Part shown: one piece after another, positions 48,165 to 59,340 of the stretch
Layout of the letters: each line of letters begins with the position of its first letter
How positions within the stretch are numbered: the stretch's first letter is position 1
Assembly: GCF_963678635.1 (NCBI RefSeq)
Contig: NC_087063.1
Span: forward strand, 43,354,759 to 43,418,758
DNA length: 64,000 nucleotides
Reading direction: 5' to 3'
Source: Symsagittifera roscoffensis
Lineage: Eukaryota; Xenacoelomorpha; Acoela; Convolutidae
Notes under the pieces: generated by a model
What the model saw: the letters and a program-made list of their open reading frames with translations, nothing else
Database searches by the model: none
Told to the model about the DNA's origin: nothing
Program-made: the position numbers and the translations under genes

Positions 48165-49804
48165 TCATTGGCTCGGCAGTGGTCTAGATCCAGCCAGCCA
48201 TGAATCCTGATTTTCCTTGAAGTGTGCATACGCCTCCGGCCAAGCCGGGACCCGCATCGCCTCTCCCGTGTCTTTCACCACTGGTCGCAAATTCCAGTGC
48301 TTGGGGTTTAACTGGATATGGGAAAGGTCTACATCGCCAATACGGCACTTAAAACTGTTGTTAAAGTCCATCAATATCCATCCTGGCTCCGCTATTCTCA
48401 CGAACAATCTATCGTCAATGGCCAGTCCTCTCAGTTCCTTGTGTTCCACCCAATTTAACACGGAACAGTTTACCACGGAGACTAAATTGACGTAAAACAC
48501 CGAGTTCCTGTACGCTTTCACTTATACGTCTGGAAACGCGTATGACATCACCGGTCCGTACACCACCGTGACGAACTCCCTTAGTCCATGGACCAGAACC
48601 AGCGGATCGATCCGCATCATTACAGCCGGATCTGTTAGCAAAGGCATGCCACAATACTGTTTACTCTCATTCATCCCCGTTGCAACCTTGTCCTCTCCTT
48701 TGAAACTCCTGTTCTGTTGTAGGAGGTATTGGAGCAAGAGTATCCTCCAATCCTTCTTTTTCCGGTATGAGGCGGTTTCCAACTGCGCGTTGAAATCTCG
48801 ACTCGCTCCCTGCAGTTGTTCGGGGTAACGCAAAAGCACGAACAAATCGCCCAACCGACCATATGTCATCGCGATCAGGGTAAGGAGTCCATCCAGTATC
48901 AGGTCCACCGACGCTTGGGAGAAGAGGTTCACAGGTCCCTTCACAAAGTTCCCAAGAACCTACGTCACATACACTGCCAATACCAGACCAATTGACAGTT
49001 TTCGGATGTCTTCGACGAAGCTCGCGATCAGATTCCTGGAGGCCCTCGGGTAACATGTGGACAGGAAGGATGGCGTCCATCCCACTCCCATTCCTCCCAG
49101 GATGGCGTCAGATCTCTCATATTGTGCTTTCGTGGCCAAAATATCCGCCTGGAATCTATCTAGCGACATCGTGTTCACGTCTTGCATCAACTGCAGCATC
49201 ATGCCTCCGGCTAGCTCCCGTTCGTTGAACAAGTTTTTCAGGTATCCTTGCATTTCTTTGATCACAGTTGGAGCATGCTCAAAAGCATCTTCTCCCAAGG
49301 TACACACTCTCGGTGATAAACACAACCATGAATTGGTGTGTGGTTTCGTCCTCAAGGCCAGTGCCATGAGGTATTCTTCCGCTGATGTCAGATTTCTTCT
49401 GACCATTCTCCCCTGCGCATTCCTAGCATAATCCACTCTTCTGAAAAAGGGGTCATTCGACACCTGTTGCACTAACAAGTGATCGTCATCCACTCCTGGT
49501 TTCAGTTTCAGCAACCTGGCAAAGTTGGACAGTTCCAACCCCAGGGGTTCGTCCAGCACCACCCGAGTCGTGCTGCAATCCTTGAACTCCTGGATAGCGT
49601 TCGAAATGTCCGCCCAGGCGGCAGGGAGTTCAGAACGGAGTGGATAATAGTTGTTGGGGTCAACGATCCTGTTCTGCGCGGGTAAGATCACGTTGAATTG
49701 TCCTTCCGCTAGTATGGTAACCATCGTGTACACAAATTGGCAGGGCTCTAGCAATGTGACATATCCAGGTGATAACACAAAAATGATCTTCACCACGTTC
49801 CTAG
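48165..49804 (-). pseudogene. ORF3 (copy E2, diverged, 5' cut)
   Basis: It is open on the minus strand from the insertion point of copy F (49804) and matches ORF3 of A from VVFALSPGY onward. Shared stretches include RSELPAAWADISNA, VLDEPLGLELSNFARLLKLKPG, DDDH, LRTKPHTNSWLCLSPRV, LILDGLLTLIAMTYG and LREFVTVVYGP. Stops and frame breaks occur near 48960 and 48520. The gene ends at 48165, 24 bp before the ORF4 start, without the overlap seen in A. The N-terminal GxND part is absent because F interrupts it. Confidence 0.7.
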
Positions 49805-50122
49805 TGTGACATCGACCAGAATGTGAAAAATGCAATCTCTGCAGAATTCGAATTTTTAGCAGCGAGCCTTCCGGATTGGTGATTATTAAGAACTAAGAAC
49901 GTTATTGGAACGAGTGGCCAGACGGTGAGGGCTGGAATATTCTGGTATTTTAAAATTTCAAAAATTCGAATTATGACGTCATATTTCTGAGAAACGTCAG
50001 AAACGGCCATTTTGGCTAAAACAAGAAAGAAAAAGAGAACAACATTAGCTGCGCTAAAAACAACTACGGAATTGAGATTGAAAAACGACAGCGAGTTACA
50101 GAGTAACAGAGAACACTCCGAG

Positions 50123-50154
50123 TTGCAACTATTGTACTGCTACAATAGTTGCAA
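50123..50154 (+). other. Covarying LTR hairpin (copy F)
   Basis: TTGCAACTATTGTA, loop CTGC, then TACAATAGTTGCAA: a perfect 14-bp stem. It is the same type as copy A but with a different loop. Confidence 0.7.
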
Positions 50155-52699
50155 GGCCGTTGCAGACAACGGTGAAGGGTGGAGGACAGCCTTCCGGATT
50201 AAGAGGAAATCAGGATTAACGAGCTTGATCCAGCGGATTCATCAATCCGGAAGGGTAAAGGAACTGAAATCTTTAGCCTGTTACATAAACTTTTAGCTTC
50301 CTGTCATGTCCTGATTTGAATTTAATTGATATCTAGATTCATTTTGATAAGGATGAGAAGCTAGGAGTTGGGGGAAAGGGTTGATTCATCTTCGATGGAG
50401 ATCATGATTTTTATCTACTGAACAAAAACAATAGTAATATAATAAGTAGTAGCCCTGTTTTTAGGAGTGACCTCGTGGTCTGGGGATACTGAGACCCAGC
50501 CATGAGCTCACTATTTCTGCATGTAATCTAGTTAATTTGAGTGTTTTGACCGAAGCCGAAAGCAGTAACGTTTTTGTCGACCCGATGTTAAAAAGACCAC
50601 CGAAAAGTACTGGTTTGGTAGAGACGGTGAAAAGCATGCAAAGCTCTGTTTAGACGTTAGCCAGTCGTCTTAAGACTTAGTTTTGTCTTCCGTCGATATG
50701 TATCTTCCGGGCGAATGTTACATAGATGTTTTTATGGCGCTCCTGGGTGTTATTCTTTTTAACATCATGACCGGCGGAACCGTTAACGAGCACTCCGCGC
50801 CGAGCGGATGCTCACATTAACGCCCTTAATAGGCCTAAACCGCCGGGGCGGAAGGGTAGTTCGGAACGCGGAAGCCTTCCGGATTACCGTGAATAGTTTT
50901 TTAACCTAGTTAAGACCGAAAATTCACGAACCAGGAAGGGTGGGGGGATTCGCGGTCCCGTCATTTCCTGAATAGTCCGTGACCAAAAACACTTAAAGAT
51001 ATATATAAAACCAAACAAAAAGTAGTATAGTACCCAAGAAAAACAAAAAACATAAAAAAATAACCGAAAAAACCAAAAACAGTAAAAAAGTAAAAAATCA
51101 GTAGAAATCATCCCCCCAGACAAGATGTGATCCGACCCCCCCGTTTGTTGTTGATAGATATATTGTTGTTACAGGCATTTATATCAGTCAGGATCGTTAC
51201 GATCAATTTTGTAGCCCGTTTGTGAGGCTTGTACTGTAGGGTTATTTGAGCATTTAAGCACGTTAATGATAAATTGCGCTCAATCCGGAAGGGTCAGCTG
51301 ATTTGCGCTCAATTCGGAAGGGTCTTGGGAGAAGACTGATCCGGCAAGCAGTACAAGGAGCAACAAGAAGAGGCTTAACGAAAACAACAATCGACTGTTG
51401 GGTATCGTTAACAAGTTTTGTATCCCTTTTGGTACAAAAATTAAGATAGTAATCTGTGGGGGGCTCGACAGTGCTGCACTGTAGTGACCCTTCACCGAAC
51501 TGCGAATATCCGAGTTAAGCACCTTAATTCGGATATTGAACAAACCCGGAGGGGTATAGTATTACTATTATTATTACTTATAGAGCCTATATTAATAGTC
51601 TTATATCGTTTTTCAGTGAAAAACAACGAAAACAGACCGGTTTTTAGGGTCAAAATAGCGATATTTTGATCCCCCCACAAGTCGCGATTTTTGAGATATC
51701 GATAATTTTGAAACGGAAAAAAGCGCTAAAGTAGTGTGTTACATCCAAATTGCACTACCATAATAGATAGAACCGGTTAAGTTTAGTTCGGAAGTGGTTG
51801 GAACTATTTTGGAACCAAAAAACCAAATTTTCGTGATTTTTGAGAAACCGAAACACTAAAAATTCAGAAAATTTTTTGAAATTTTTGAGTTAGAACAGTA
51901 AGGATAGTTGTTCGGACAACGTCCACTAGTGAATCTACAAGTTTTAAAATCCGCTACCCGAAAGCCTTCCGGGTTGCAGAGAAATCGAACTTAACGTGTT
52001 TGATTTGGTGGATTCATCAATCCGGAGGGGTACAGGTAGCATAGTTTTTCGCAAAATTTTTCAGCAAAAGCGTTTTAGATCGGATTTTTTTGCATTTGAA
52101 CTAGAAGAGTATAGGCCTTCTGAGCTCGGATCAATAATTTTTAGGTCGAAAGGACCTGATTTGCGGAAAAAGTTACGCGGAACCTATAAGAGAGAAAAAT
52201 TTTTTAAGTTTAGGAAAAAGACGTTTTGGTTAATAACTTTGGAACTACTGGGCATATCGAGTTGATCTTGGTACCAATAGATCAGAAATTAGCTGAGCTT
52301 ACTGATAGGGACAAAAGTTGTTCGGAAAAATAAGCGTGAAAATTTTTTGAGATTGTTTTAGCAAATTCCTCAATTTGGAAGGGTACACCCTTCACGTTTT
52401 ACAAAATTTTTTTAGAAAAGCCCTTATACCCCTAACAAAAGGTAATAGCGGTTGAATAAAGTAACTTTAGGCTGTTCTAGACGAAAAGGGAAGGCTAAAG
52501 GCACAGCAAAAGCTTAAGCGAGCCGAAGTTAGGCGAGCGATAAGACCCTTCACCGTGAGTGTGAATTGTCAAATAAGAGGCTTAACTTCAATCCGCAAGG
52601 GTCTAGGAAAGTAGTGCATACCCTTCCTAGTTAATTGAAAGAGCAAAATTGCATCGGAGAACGTATCCTGAGGGGTATAGGCTGAAAGAAGGAAATCTC

Positions 52700-52920
52700 C
52701 GAAAAGCTACTTTTCCCAATCCGGAAGGGTCAAAAAAAATTTTTTTTTCTCCAGTTAAGAGGGTTCCGAATCCGGAGGGGTCTTATAGTTGCTAATTCGG
52801 AGGGGTCCAAATCCGGAGGGGTCTTATATTAACTAACTCAGAGGGGTCCCAATCCGGAGGGGTCTAGATTCTGCCAGTCCGGAAGGGTCCTATTTGTGCC
52901 AATCCGGAGGGGTATTATTT
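52700..52920 (+). repeat. Cluster of CCGGARGGGTC motifs in LTR
   Basis: Eight close variants of AATCCGGAGGGGTC follow one another at irregular spacing of 17-60 bp. Copies B (25155-25310) and D (35680-35830) have their own versions on the minus strand. Spacers vary while the core is kept, so this looks like an array of binding sites more than a plain tandem repeat. The GGAA/GGAG core recalls ETS-type sites; this is inference. Confidence 0.55.
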
Positions 52921-53411
52921 TATTAAAGACAAAACAGATCCGAACTCGGATATTCGCGACACTAAGTCTAAATTAAAAAGAGCGTGATTCATAGGTGTGG
53001 ATTGTAACATAATACGTTTTTGGGAAAAGTGACTGCCCTGAGGATTTTAGTAGGTCTAGCTCGGGAAGTCCGAAGGCAGATAGGTAACACAGTACTCGGT
53101 GGGTGCAATAGCCGCCCACTTGAGAAAATTACTGCCTTCAAAGTTTTGCCTGTTTGGTGCATCACCGAGCAGGGAAAGCTTTTTCTTTAAAAGACAAGTT
53201 CGACTATTGTACTGCGACCGACTAAGAGTACATTACACATACGTTTTTTTTAAAGACATTCATCTTTTGTCAATATAGACATTTTTGTTTTTGATTTTAA
53301 ATCAATATAAACTGTGCTTGATTGGGTAGTGAGTAAACTATCTTTTAAATTGACTGATAACATCATATTGTGCTAGTTTTCAAATCTTACCACCGATAAT
53401 CGGTTAATGTG

Positions 53412-53456
53412 AATAAATTTTATACAAACTGTACTCTGGTAACATACAGGGATTCG
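53412..53456 (+). promoter_or_regulatory. LTR 3' end: AATAAA signal and possible primer site
   Basis: AATAAA at 53412-53417 is kept in B and D (GTGAATAAATT). The stretch from 53437, TGGTAACATACAGGGATTCG, looks like the complement of a tRNA 3' end (CCA, acceptor strand, then a T-arm-like CGAATCCCTG). In B and D the first bases are TGA rather than TGG, and placing the primer site here would shift the LTR end. Both readings are left open. Confidence 0.3.
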
Positions 53457-53577
53457 TGGTCACTATTTAATAGAATCTTGTGAAAATTATTGTGTTGTGT
53501 CATTATTATTGTTAACAAAACTATAAGGTATCTAGCAATCGGGTTAAGTATAGGCATTAATAAGTGACAAATAGAGA
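53449..53577 (+). other. Leader before gag (copy F)
   Basis: 129 bp between the LTR end and the gag ATG, AT-rich, poorly conserved with B and D except at its start (GGATTCGTGGTCACTATTTA). No gene is seen. Confidence 0.5.
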
Positions 53578-56175
53578 ATGAGTCTAGACAAGTCAAGGAT
53601 ACCAAAACGAGGTAATAGCTCTAGGAAATTCATACCTGAAAAGCAAAGAAAAACGATGACCGATCCTTTTGTGGATTGGATCAAGCGATCCCGGTCCGAT
53701 AAAGGGGAGACGGTTTCAGGCAGAATGGTTGAAACGAGAAGTCAGAAGACCTCAGAAGAGCGAAAAGAACTGTTAGAAGTGGAGGTCAATACGGACCATA
53801 CCATGAAAGACAACCAGGAAGTAAATGGACTGGAAGGGAGAGGCAGAAGGCTGGCGAGTGAATCTACTCCGGTAGAACAAGGCCATGATTTTGCCACTTC
53901 CACCGGGACATTGGATCGAGAGGAGATGTCGGAACTGTCCGACATCTCAACTGAAGTAACGGCAACTAGAAGATCTCCGACAGACAACACTATGATGGCA
54001 GGCGGAACTGGGAAACAAACAACGTCATCATCATTCTCAGAAAGAATGAAGAACACCTTCGGAAACATCTTTCCATTCAGCATGGGAGGAGGAGCAGGAA
54101 ACGATGGTGAATCCCAGGAGGAAGAGGATGAAGAGGGGCAAGGGGACTTTGGATCTCAAGTCAGCCTCAATAGTTCGATCCAGGAGAACGAGGCATACGT
54201 CGGAAGAGAGACTGGAACCATGGACAAATTTGGTGTAGTGACAACGATAAGCAAAGAGGCAAATACACCGGGCCAGTCAAAAGACTTCGCGATTATGACA
54301 AGTTCAGAGGCACAGACTGGAGAGAGTAGAACCAGAGGGCTAGGCAACGCGTTAGCGGATCCTGAAATAGATAATGTGAAGACGTCGAGACAGAGAGTCA
54401 AGGCCCGGATCTCGACCAGCACGAAGCTACCTGGGACCGACAGGGTTACACCGCCACTAGTGACGCCACTCGTGGATAACGGGGCAGCACTAGAAGAAGC
54501 TTTAAACAACATAGTGGACAGTTTAGGAGAACAAAACGAGCAGATGTTAATAAGGATGAGTGAACTAGAAAGAGCAGTTCACATTGAAAGAGAAAGTCTG
54601 CGGGAAGAAATAAACCGCAATAGACAGGAAGTTGGCAGGAGCGAAAAACGCTTGAAAGAAAGAACGGACGAGCATATGGCGATAAACTTGTCGCGAATGA
54701 CCAGAGAGGCGGAACAGCGAGAGTTACGCTTAAGAGACGACATGGAGAGGTTAAGAATTCAGCAAGAGCAGTCTCTTGGGACTCTTGACACAAAGATAGA
54801 CGCCATGATGGAGCGGCAAACTCAGGCTATCATGGATAGGTTGGACGGGCTACTAAGCAGCAAGAGTGGACCAAAAGAAGGAGAAACGAACTCGGGAGGT
54901 CCCAGCAGGGAACCGAGGGTGAACTTCAATGAACATCAAAAGAGGAAGACGTATGGATCCACTAGAGGCAGGGGCAGTTCATCAGGCTATGCCACAAGGG
55001 GTAATGGAGCATGGGGCCCGAACAGTAGAGCAAGTTCAACGGGGAACAGACAGACCTCTAACGAACGACCAACGCAAGGCACACATGCGACTGGGAGAAG
55101 TGATTCCGGCAACAGGGGGCATGCAAGCCCGAGGAGGAGTCATGTGGGCCAAGCGGGAAACACTCACGGTGATTCGGTTTGCAGGGATGCACCGCACACA
55201 GAGCCTTCGACGAGGTATGAGGACACTCAAGCGGGACACTCAAGGGATGCTACGGCAATGGACACAGCATTTGAACCCCTAAACAGGTCTTTGGAGACAT
55301 TCCTGATAAGGTTATCAAGAACCAATGAACGCAGTGAGAAGTCCAGAAGAGTCTTTAAGAAACCAAGATGGTACAAAGACGAATCTGATGGCTGTATTGA
55401 TACCTGGATAGAGGTAATGAAGCTGCATTTTGAGGAAGAGGACTTGTCGGAGAGACAGGAATGCAGCGCGCTCACCAGCAACTTAGAAGGGACAGCCCTG
55501 AACTGTGTCATGGCCAAGAAGCAATATCAACGTGACACTGCTGAGAAAATCTTCGAAATCTTGTTAAACCGTTTTGGATCAGGGGTGCAGGGGCACCAGG
55601 CGATGATGCGCTTCGAGAAACGGAGGCAACGAGAAGATGAAACGATAGACAAGTTTCCCGATGATTTGGAAATGCTGAGAAGACGCAGCCAACCGGATGA
55701 GTCAAACCGAAGGATGAACCTGGCCGTAGCCTCGAAATTTATTGATGGTGTGAAGAATGATGAACTTCGTACGATGCTAGCAACGCATTATACACCACTA
55801 TCAACCAATGCGCCAACACCGGAGGAGTTGAGGCTCAAATCAAAAGAGTATCTTTTGTTGAAACCTCCTTCGAGATCTGGATATTACAAGAACAATTATG
55901 GCAATTTTAACAACGGACCAGCAAACCAAGGGAACAATTGGTACAAGCCGAGGGATGATATGGACAAGAGACGCTCTTGTGCTAATTGCAGTTCAACGGA
56001 CCATCATGTGTCAGCATGCCCAGCTTACAAACAAGGCATGAAAGCAATAGGCTTTAGCCTCGAGGACGAAGATGCGTCAGAGTTGGACCACGAGGATTTC
56101 ATGAGAGGAGTAATTGCGACATTCGGCCCGAGGTGATTCTTTTGCAACTTGGAAGGTCATTTTAAATCAGATTGT
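53578..56175 (+). pseudogene. Gag (copy F)
   Basis: The start ATG is shared with B and D. Order: basic N-terminus, acidic Ser/Glu-rich region, coiled coil at about residues 305-412 (LGEQNEQMLIRMSELERA onward), an RG/Gly-rich stretch (about 460-490), a capsid-like retrotransposon Gag domain (about 590-740, CIDTWIEVMKLHFEEEDL to ELRTMLATHY) and two CX2CX4HX4C zinc knuckles at 55978-56019 and 56134-56175. At 56134-56136 a TGA replaces the first Cys of the second knuckle, which B and C keep as Cys. The frame continues without shift into Pol. At over 850 residues it is long for a Ty3-type Gag. It would form the virus-like particle core and bind RNA. Confidence 0.85.
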
Positions 56176-57720
56176 CCGCAATTCTGGGATGCAGTTGCAG
56201 ACATTAAGCATCCAAGACATGAAGAAGCTTTGTCAGGAGTGAAAGCCAGCAAGGCTCGACTTTTGAGTGAAGCAGAGGCACGCAGAAAGGATAAACCTCA
56301 AGAGCTGGCGGCTAAGAAAATGCAAGCGGTAATAGAGGAGACACGTGAGCCGGAACCAGCAACTGCGGCTCACGACTTCAAGGTCGATTATAAGGCAGCC
56401 GCGAGGGATGCTCTAAATAGAGTGCAGCAGGAACTAGTGACGAAAGAGATCGAACAAAAAGTGAAACTTGAACTGGAGAATGAAAAACGTCAGGAGCAAC
56501 TGAATACCTTCGAAGCAACGGAGTTCGAGGAAACTAAAGCACCAAGCAGTTTGAGCATGAAGCTTAATGTGATCTCCGGTCAGAGGTTCGGCATGGTGCC
56601 GCAAGGAAGCAAGATACAGTCGATAATCTCAGTGGCTGGACATCAGGTGATCAGAAATCTGAGTGAACCATCCGAGTTCACTTTGATGCATTTGGACACA
56701 TATGCAGATTATCTGAGGCAGGTGGAGCCACGCACCGAGTCGAGAGCTATGCGAGCACTACTAACGACGGGTGGCCCTCGCATGAAGAAACTTCATGGAC
56801 GCTACCTAGAAGTCTATGGGCCGTATCAAGTAATGCTGAATGTGGATGGAATCAGTATTTACACCAGGACTTATGTAACAACAGATGATGACCAAATGGG
56901 GCAGATCTATTTGGGAGAAGAGGAACTCAAAGTCCGCAGGATAGGCCATGACGCCATGATGGAACAAGACGCAGTACACATTGGGTATGAAGCAGATGTG
57001 ACCGCACATCTGCTCGACACCAACGGAACAAAAATCGGAGTCACAGGGCTTCTGGACACAGGAGCGGTAGTGAGTGTGATGCCGATAAAAACTTGGGAAA
57101 GAATGGGCTTCACGCGGGAAGATCTAATTCCAACGAATCTCCGACTGGCCGCCGCCAATCGAGGAGCTATCTACGTGGCCGGAAGAACACCAATAACGGT
57201 CCTCCACATGGGGGGACGGGATCTTTGGATGAGCTTCCTGGTGGTAGAGAATCTGGACGACGCCGACCAATTCATCTTGGGCAGAGATTTTGTCAGGAAT
57301 TTTGACGTGATGATTGACTTGAACAACGGTCTGATACGGATTAGAAACCCGGACCGGAAGTATGTTAAGAAACCAATTAATAGGATAATAACAGACGAAA
57401 ACAAGGTACCAATTTTTTTGGATAGAAAAGTAAACTTACAACCAGGACAGGCTGTGGTAGCAATTTTTCGAATGAGAAATTTGAATTCGTTAAGTGATAG
57501 TAAACAGGTTTGCTTAGTACCGAATCCAAATAGTCAGAGTTCGGCGATTTTAGGCCGGAGCTTCTCGGTAACGCGAAACGGACTGTGTGTCAGTGTGTTG
57601 TTGAACACACTGGACACCACGGTTTCAATCCAGCGTGGAAAGAAGCTTGGCTATGCTTTGCCGATGAGGACCGACTATGAGGAGACACAAAACTTGAAGA
57701 AATATAGTGTGAAAGACTGT
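56176..57720 (+). pseudogene. N-terminal Pol region and aspartic protease (copy F)
   Basis: In frame with Gag. A Lys/Glu-rich stretch is followed by a domain conserved in B and C (LSMKLNVISGQ, HLDTYADYLRQVE, VYGPYQVMLNVDG) with no recognised function. The protease follows with catalytic DTGA at 57055-57066 and the second half FILGRDF. Beyond it the segment FLDRKVNLQPGQAVVAIF to NTLDTTVSIQRGKKLGYALP forms a beta-rich tail as in many Ty3/gypsy Pol proteins. The protease would process the polyprotein. No lesion is seen in this part. Confidence 0.8.
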
Positions 57721-59340
57721 CCTTATCATGCCAATGAAGATAAAATTTTAAAGAGGATTAATGAATTAAAATCTATTCATAAATTGTTTTCAATGAAATC
57801 CGGAAAGGACGACGGCTTATCAAGCTGCTCGAATTTTCCGGAACGCCCCTCGTCATATGAACTAGAATCTGACAAACCGGTTTTGCCAGAGATAGAACAT
57901 TTAAAAGGGAAAATAGGTGAGGGAGATTTCAAAAAATTACGGGACCTCCTAAATCGGAACGCAGATGTATTTTCAAAACATAAGGCGGATATCGGTTGCT
58001 GTAATTTCGTCGAACACGAAATCGAACTAGAAGAGGGCGCCGTTCCCCATAGGGAAGGCGCAAGACGAATGACGCCACACAAATCGGAAGCGTGCCGAGC
58101 GGAGATAGAAATGTTGCTTGAATACGACATGATAGAACCCTCGAAATCGCCATGGGCTTGCGGAGTAGTAATGGCGAAAAAGAAAGGGGGCAGCTTAGAA
58201 TTGTTGCGACTTCCGTTACTTGAACGCGGTAACGATAAAAGATGCGTACCCGATACCGCGAATAGACGAGAGCCTATCTAAGCTTGGTGATGCCAAGTTC
58301 TTCACCACATTGGACTGAGGTTCTGCCTTCTGGCAGGTCCCTCTGCGAAAGAAGGACAGAGAGAAGACCGGATTCGCGTGCGAGTTGGGATTGTACCAGT
58401 GGAAGAGGATGCCCTTCGGCTTGTGCAATGCAACGGCCACTTTTCAAAGACTGATGGCTCAGGCTTTGACTGGAGTGACCAAGAAGTACGGGAACCTCGT
58501 GATGTGTTACGTGGATGACGTAGTCATAGCGACACCGACCCTGGAAGACCACATTGATAGGCTCGATGAGGTCTTTGGATGCATGAAAAGAGCAGGATTA
58601 AAGTGCAAACCATCGAAATGTGAAATCCTTAGGGACTCGATTAAGTACCTAGGAAGAATGGTGGATAGGCATGGTGTGAGGCCGGACCCGGAAGCAGTGG
58701 AAGCAGTGTTGACATGGAAAGCCCCCAGAACGGACACACAGCTCCTGAGCTTCTTAGGGTTTGCCAATTACTACCGAGAATTCATAAAAGGATATGCGGA
58801 CAAGGTGTACCCGATGCGCAACAAAGGGAAAAAGTTCGAATGGAACGATGAGGCACAGGTTGCTTTCGAGAACATAAAGCGGGATCTGTGCGAAGCGCCA
58901 GTGCTGGGCATGCCTACAGAAAAGGGCATGTATGTTCTCGACACAGACGCATCGGTGGTGGCCATCTCAGGAATCTTGCATCAAGAGCAAGAATGGAACG
59001 GAAGAACAGTTCTCCGTCCCATTGCATACGGCAGCAAAGTCTTGAGTGACACAGAGATGAAATATAGCGCACCAAAAGCAGAAATGTTTGCAGAATTCAC
59101 CTTTGTGGAGAAGTACCGTGCATACTTGGGGAGCGCTCCCTTCAAGTTACGCGTGGACAACAGAGCGTTATCCTGGTTGAAGACCTACTCGATGGATCAG
59201 AGTTATATTGGTAGATGGATAGTAAGATTGGATGGCTACCATATGATAATCGAACATAGGATGCGTGATAAACACCAGAATGCTGACAGTCTCAGCAAGA
59301 AAACTGAGTTCTATGAAAGATTGGATCAGAAGCAGGCCAA
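57721..59340 (+). pseudogene. Reverse transcriptase and RNase H (copy F)
   Basis: RT starts with CCNFVEHEIELEEG, then DMIEPSKSPWACGVVMAKKKG. Extra bases near 58195-58215 shift the frame, and a TGA at 58317 replaces the Leu of the LDLGSAFWQ motif. The frame from 58385 has MPFGLCNATATFQ, YVDD at 58508-58519, KYLGRMV and LGFANYYREFIKGY, a Ty3/gypsy signature. A short deletion removes the residues after KVYPM. RNase H keeps LDTDAS, KAEMFA, VDNRAL and NADSLSKK, so its acidic set is complete. Together they would copy the RNA into DNA. Confidence 0.85.

Larger units (their letters stand above)
41749..49804 (-). mobile_element. Copy E2: diverged subfamily, ORF3 to LTR
   Basis: On the minus strand: ORF3 (cut by copy F at 49804), ORF4, LTR-like sequence and a truncated LTR (43335 to 41749). 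It supplies the second, independent version of ORF3 and of the whole of ORF4, which is what shows these to be real genes. Confidence 0.8.
49805..53448 (+). repeat. 5' LTR of copy F
   Basis: It starts TGTGACATCGACC at the break in E2 and ends AACATACA, giving TG...CA ends and about 3.64 kb. The end is set by comparison with B (24537) and D (35060). It has a hairpin at 50123-50154, a TATATATAAAA stretch near 51000, an AATAAA at 53412 close to the end, and about twenty copies of AATCCGGARGGGT-like motif spread through it, densest at 52700-52920. It is very long for a Ty3/gypsy LTR. Confidence 0.75.

Noticed and set aside
50996-51012. TATATATAAAA as the LTR promoter TATA box
   Set aside because: The matching place in the LTR of D reads TAAATACATAC, so the box is not conserved; kept only as a remark.
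52700-52920. CRISPR-like array
   Set aside because: Units are degenerate, spacing is irregular, and the stretch is inside an LTR of a eukaryotic retrotransposon.
56134-56136. TGA at a Cys codon as a sign of a code in which TGA means Cys
   Set aside because: Other in-frame TGAs here stand for Leu (58317), Arg (4918) and other residues, and sibling copies have ordinary Cys codons, so these are decay mutations.
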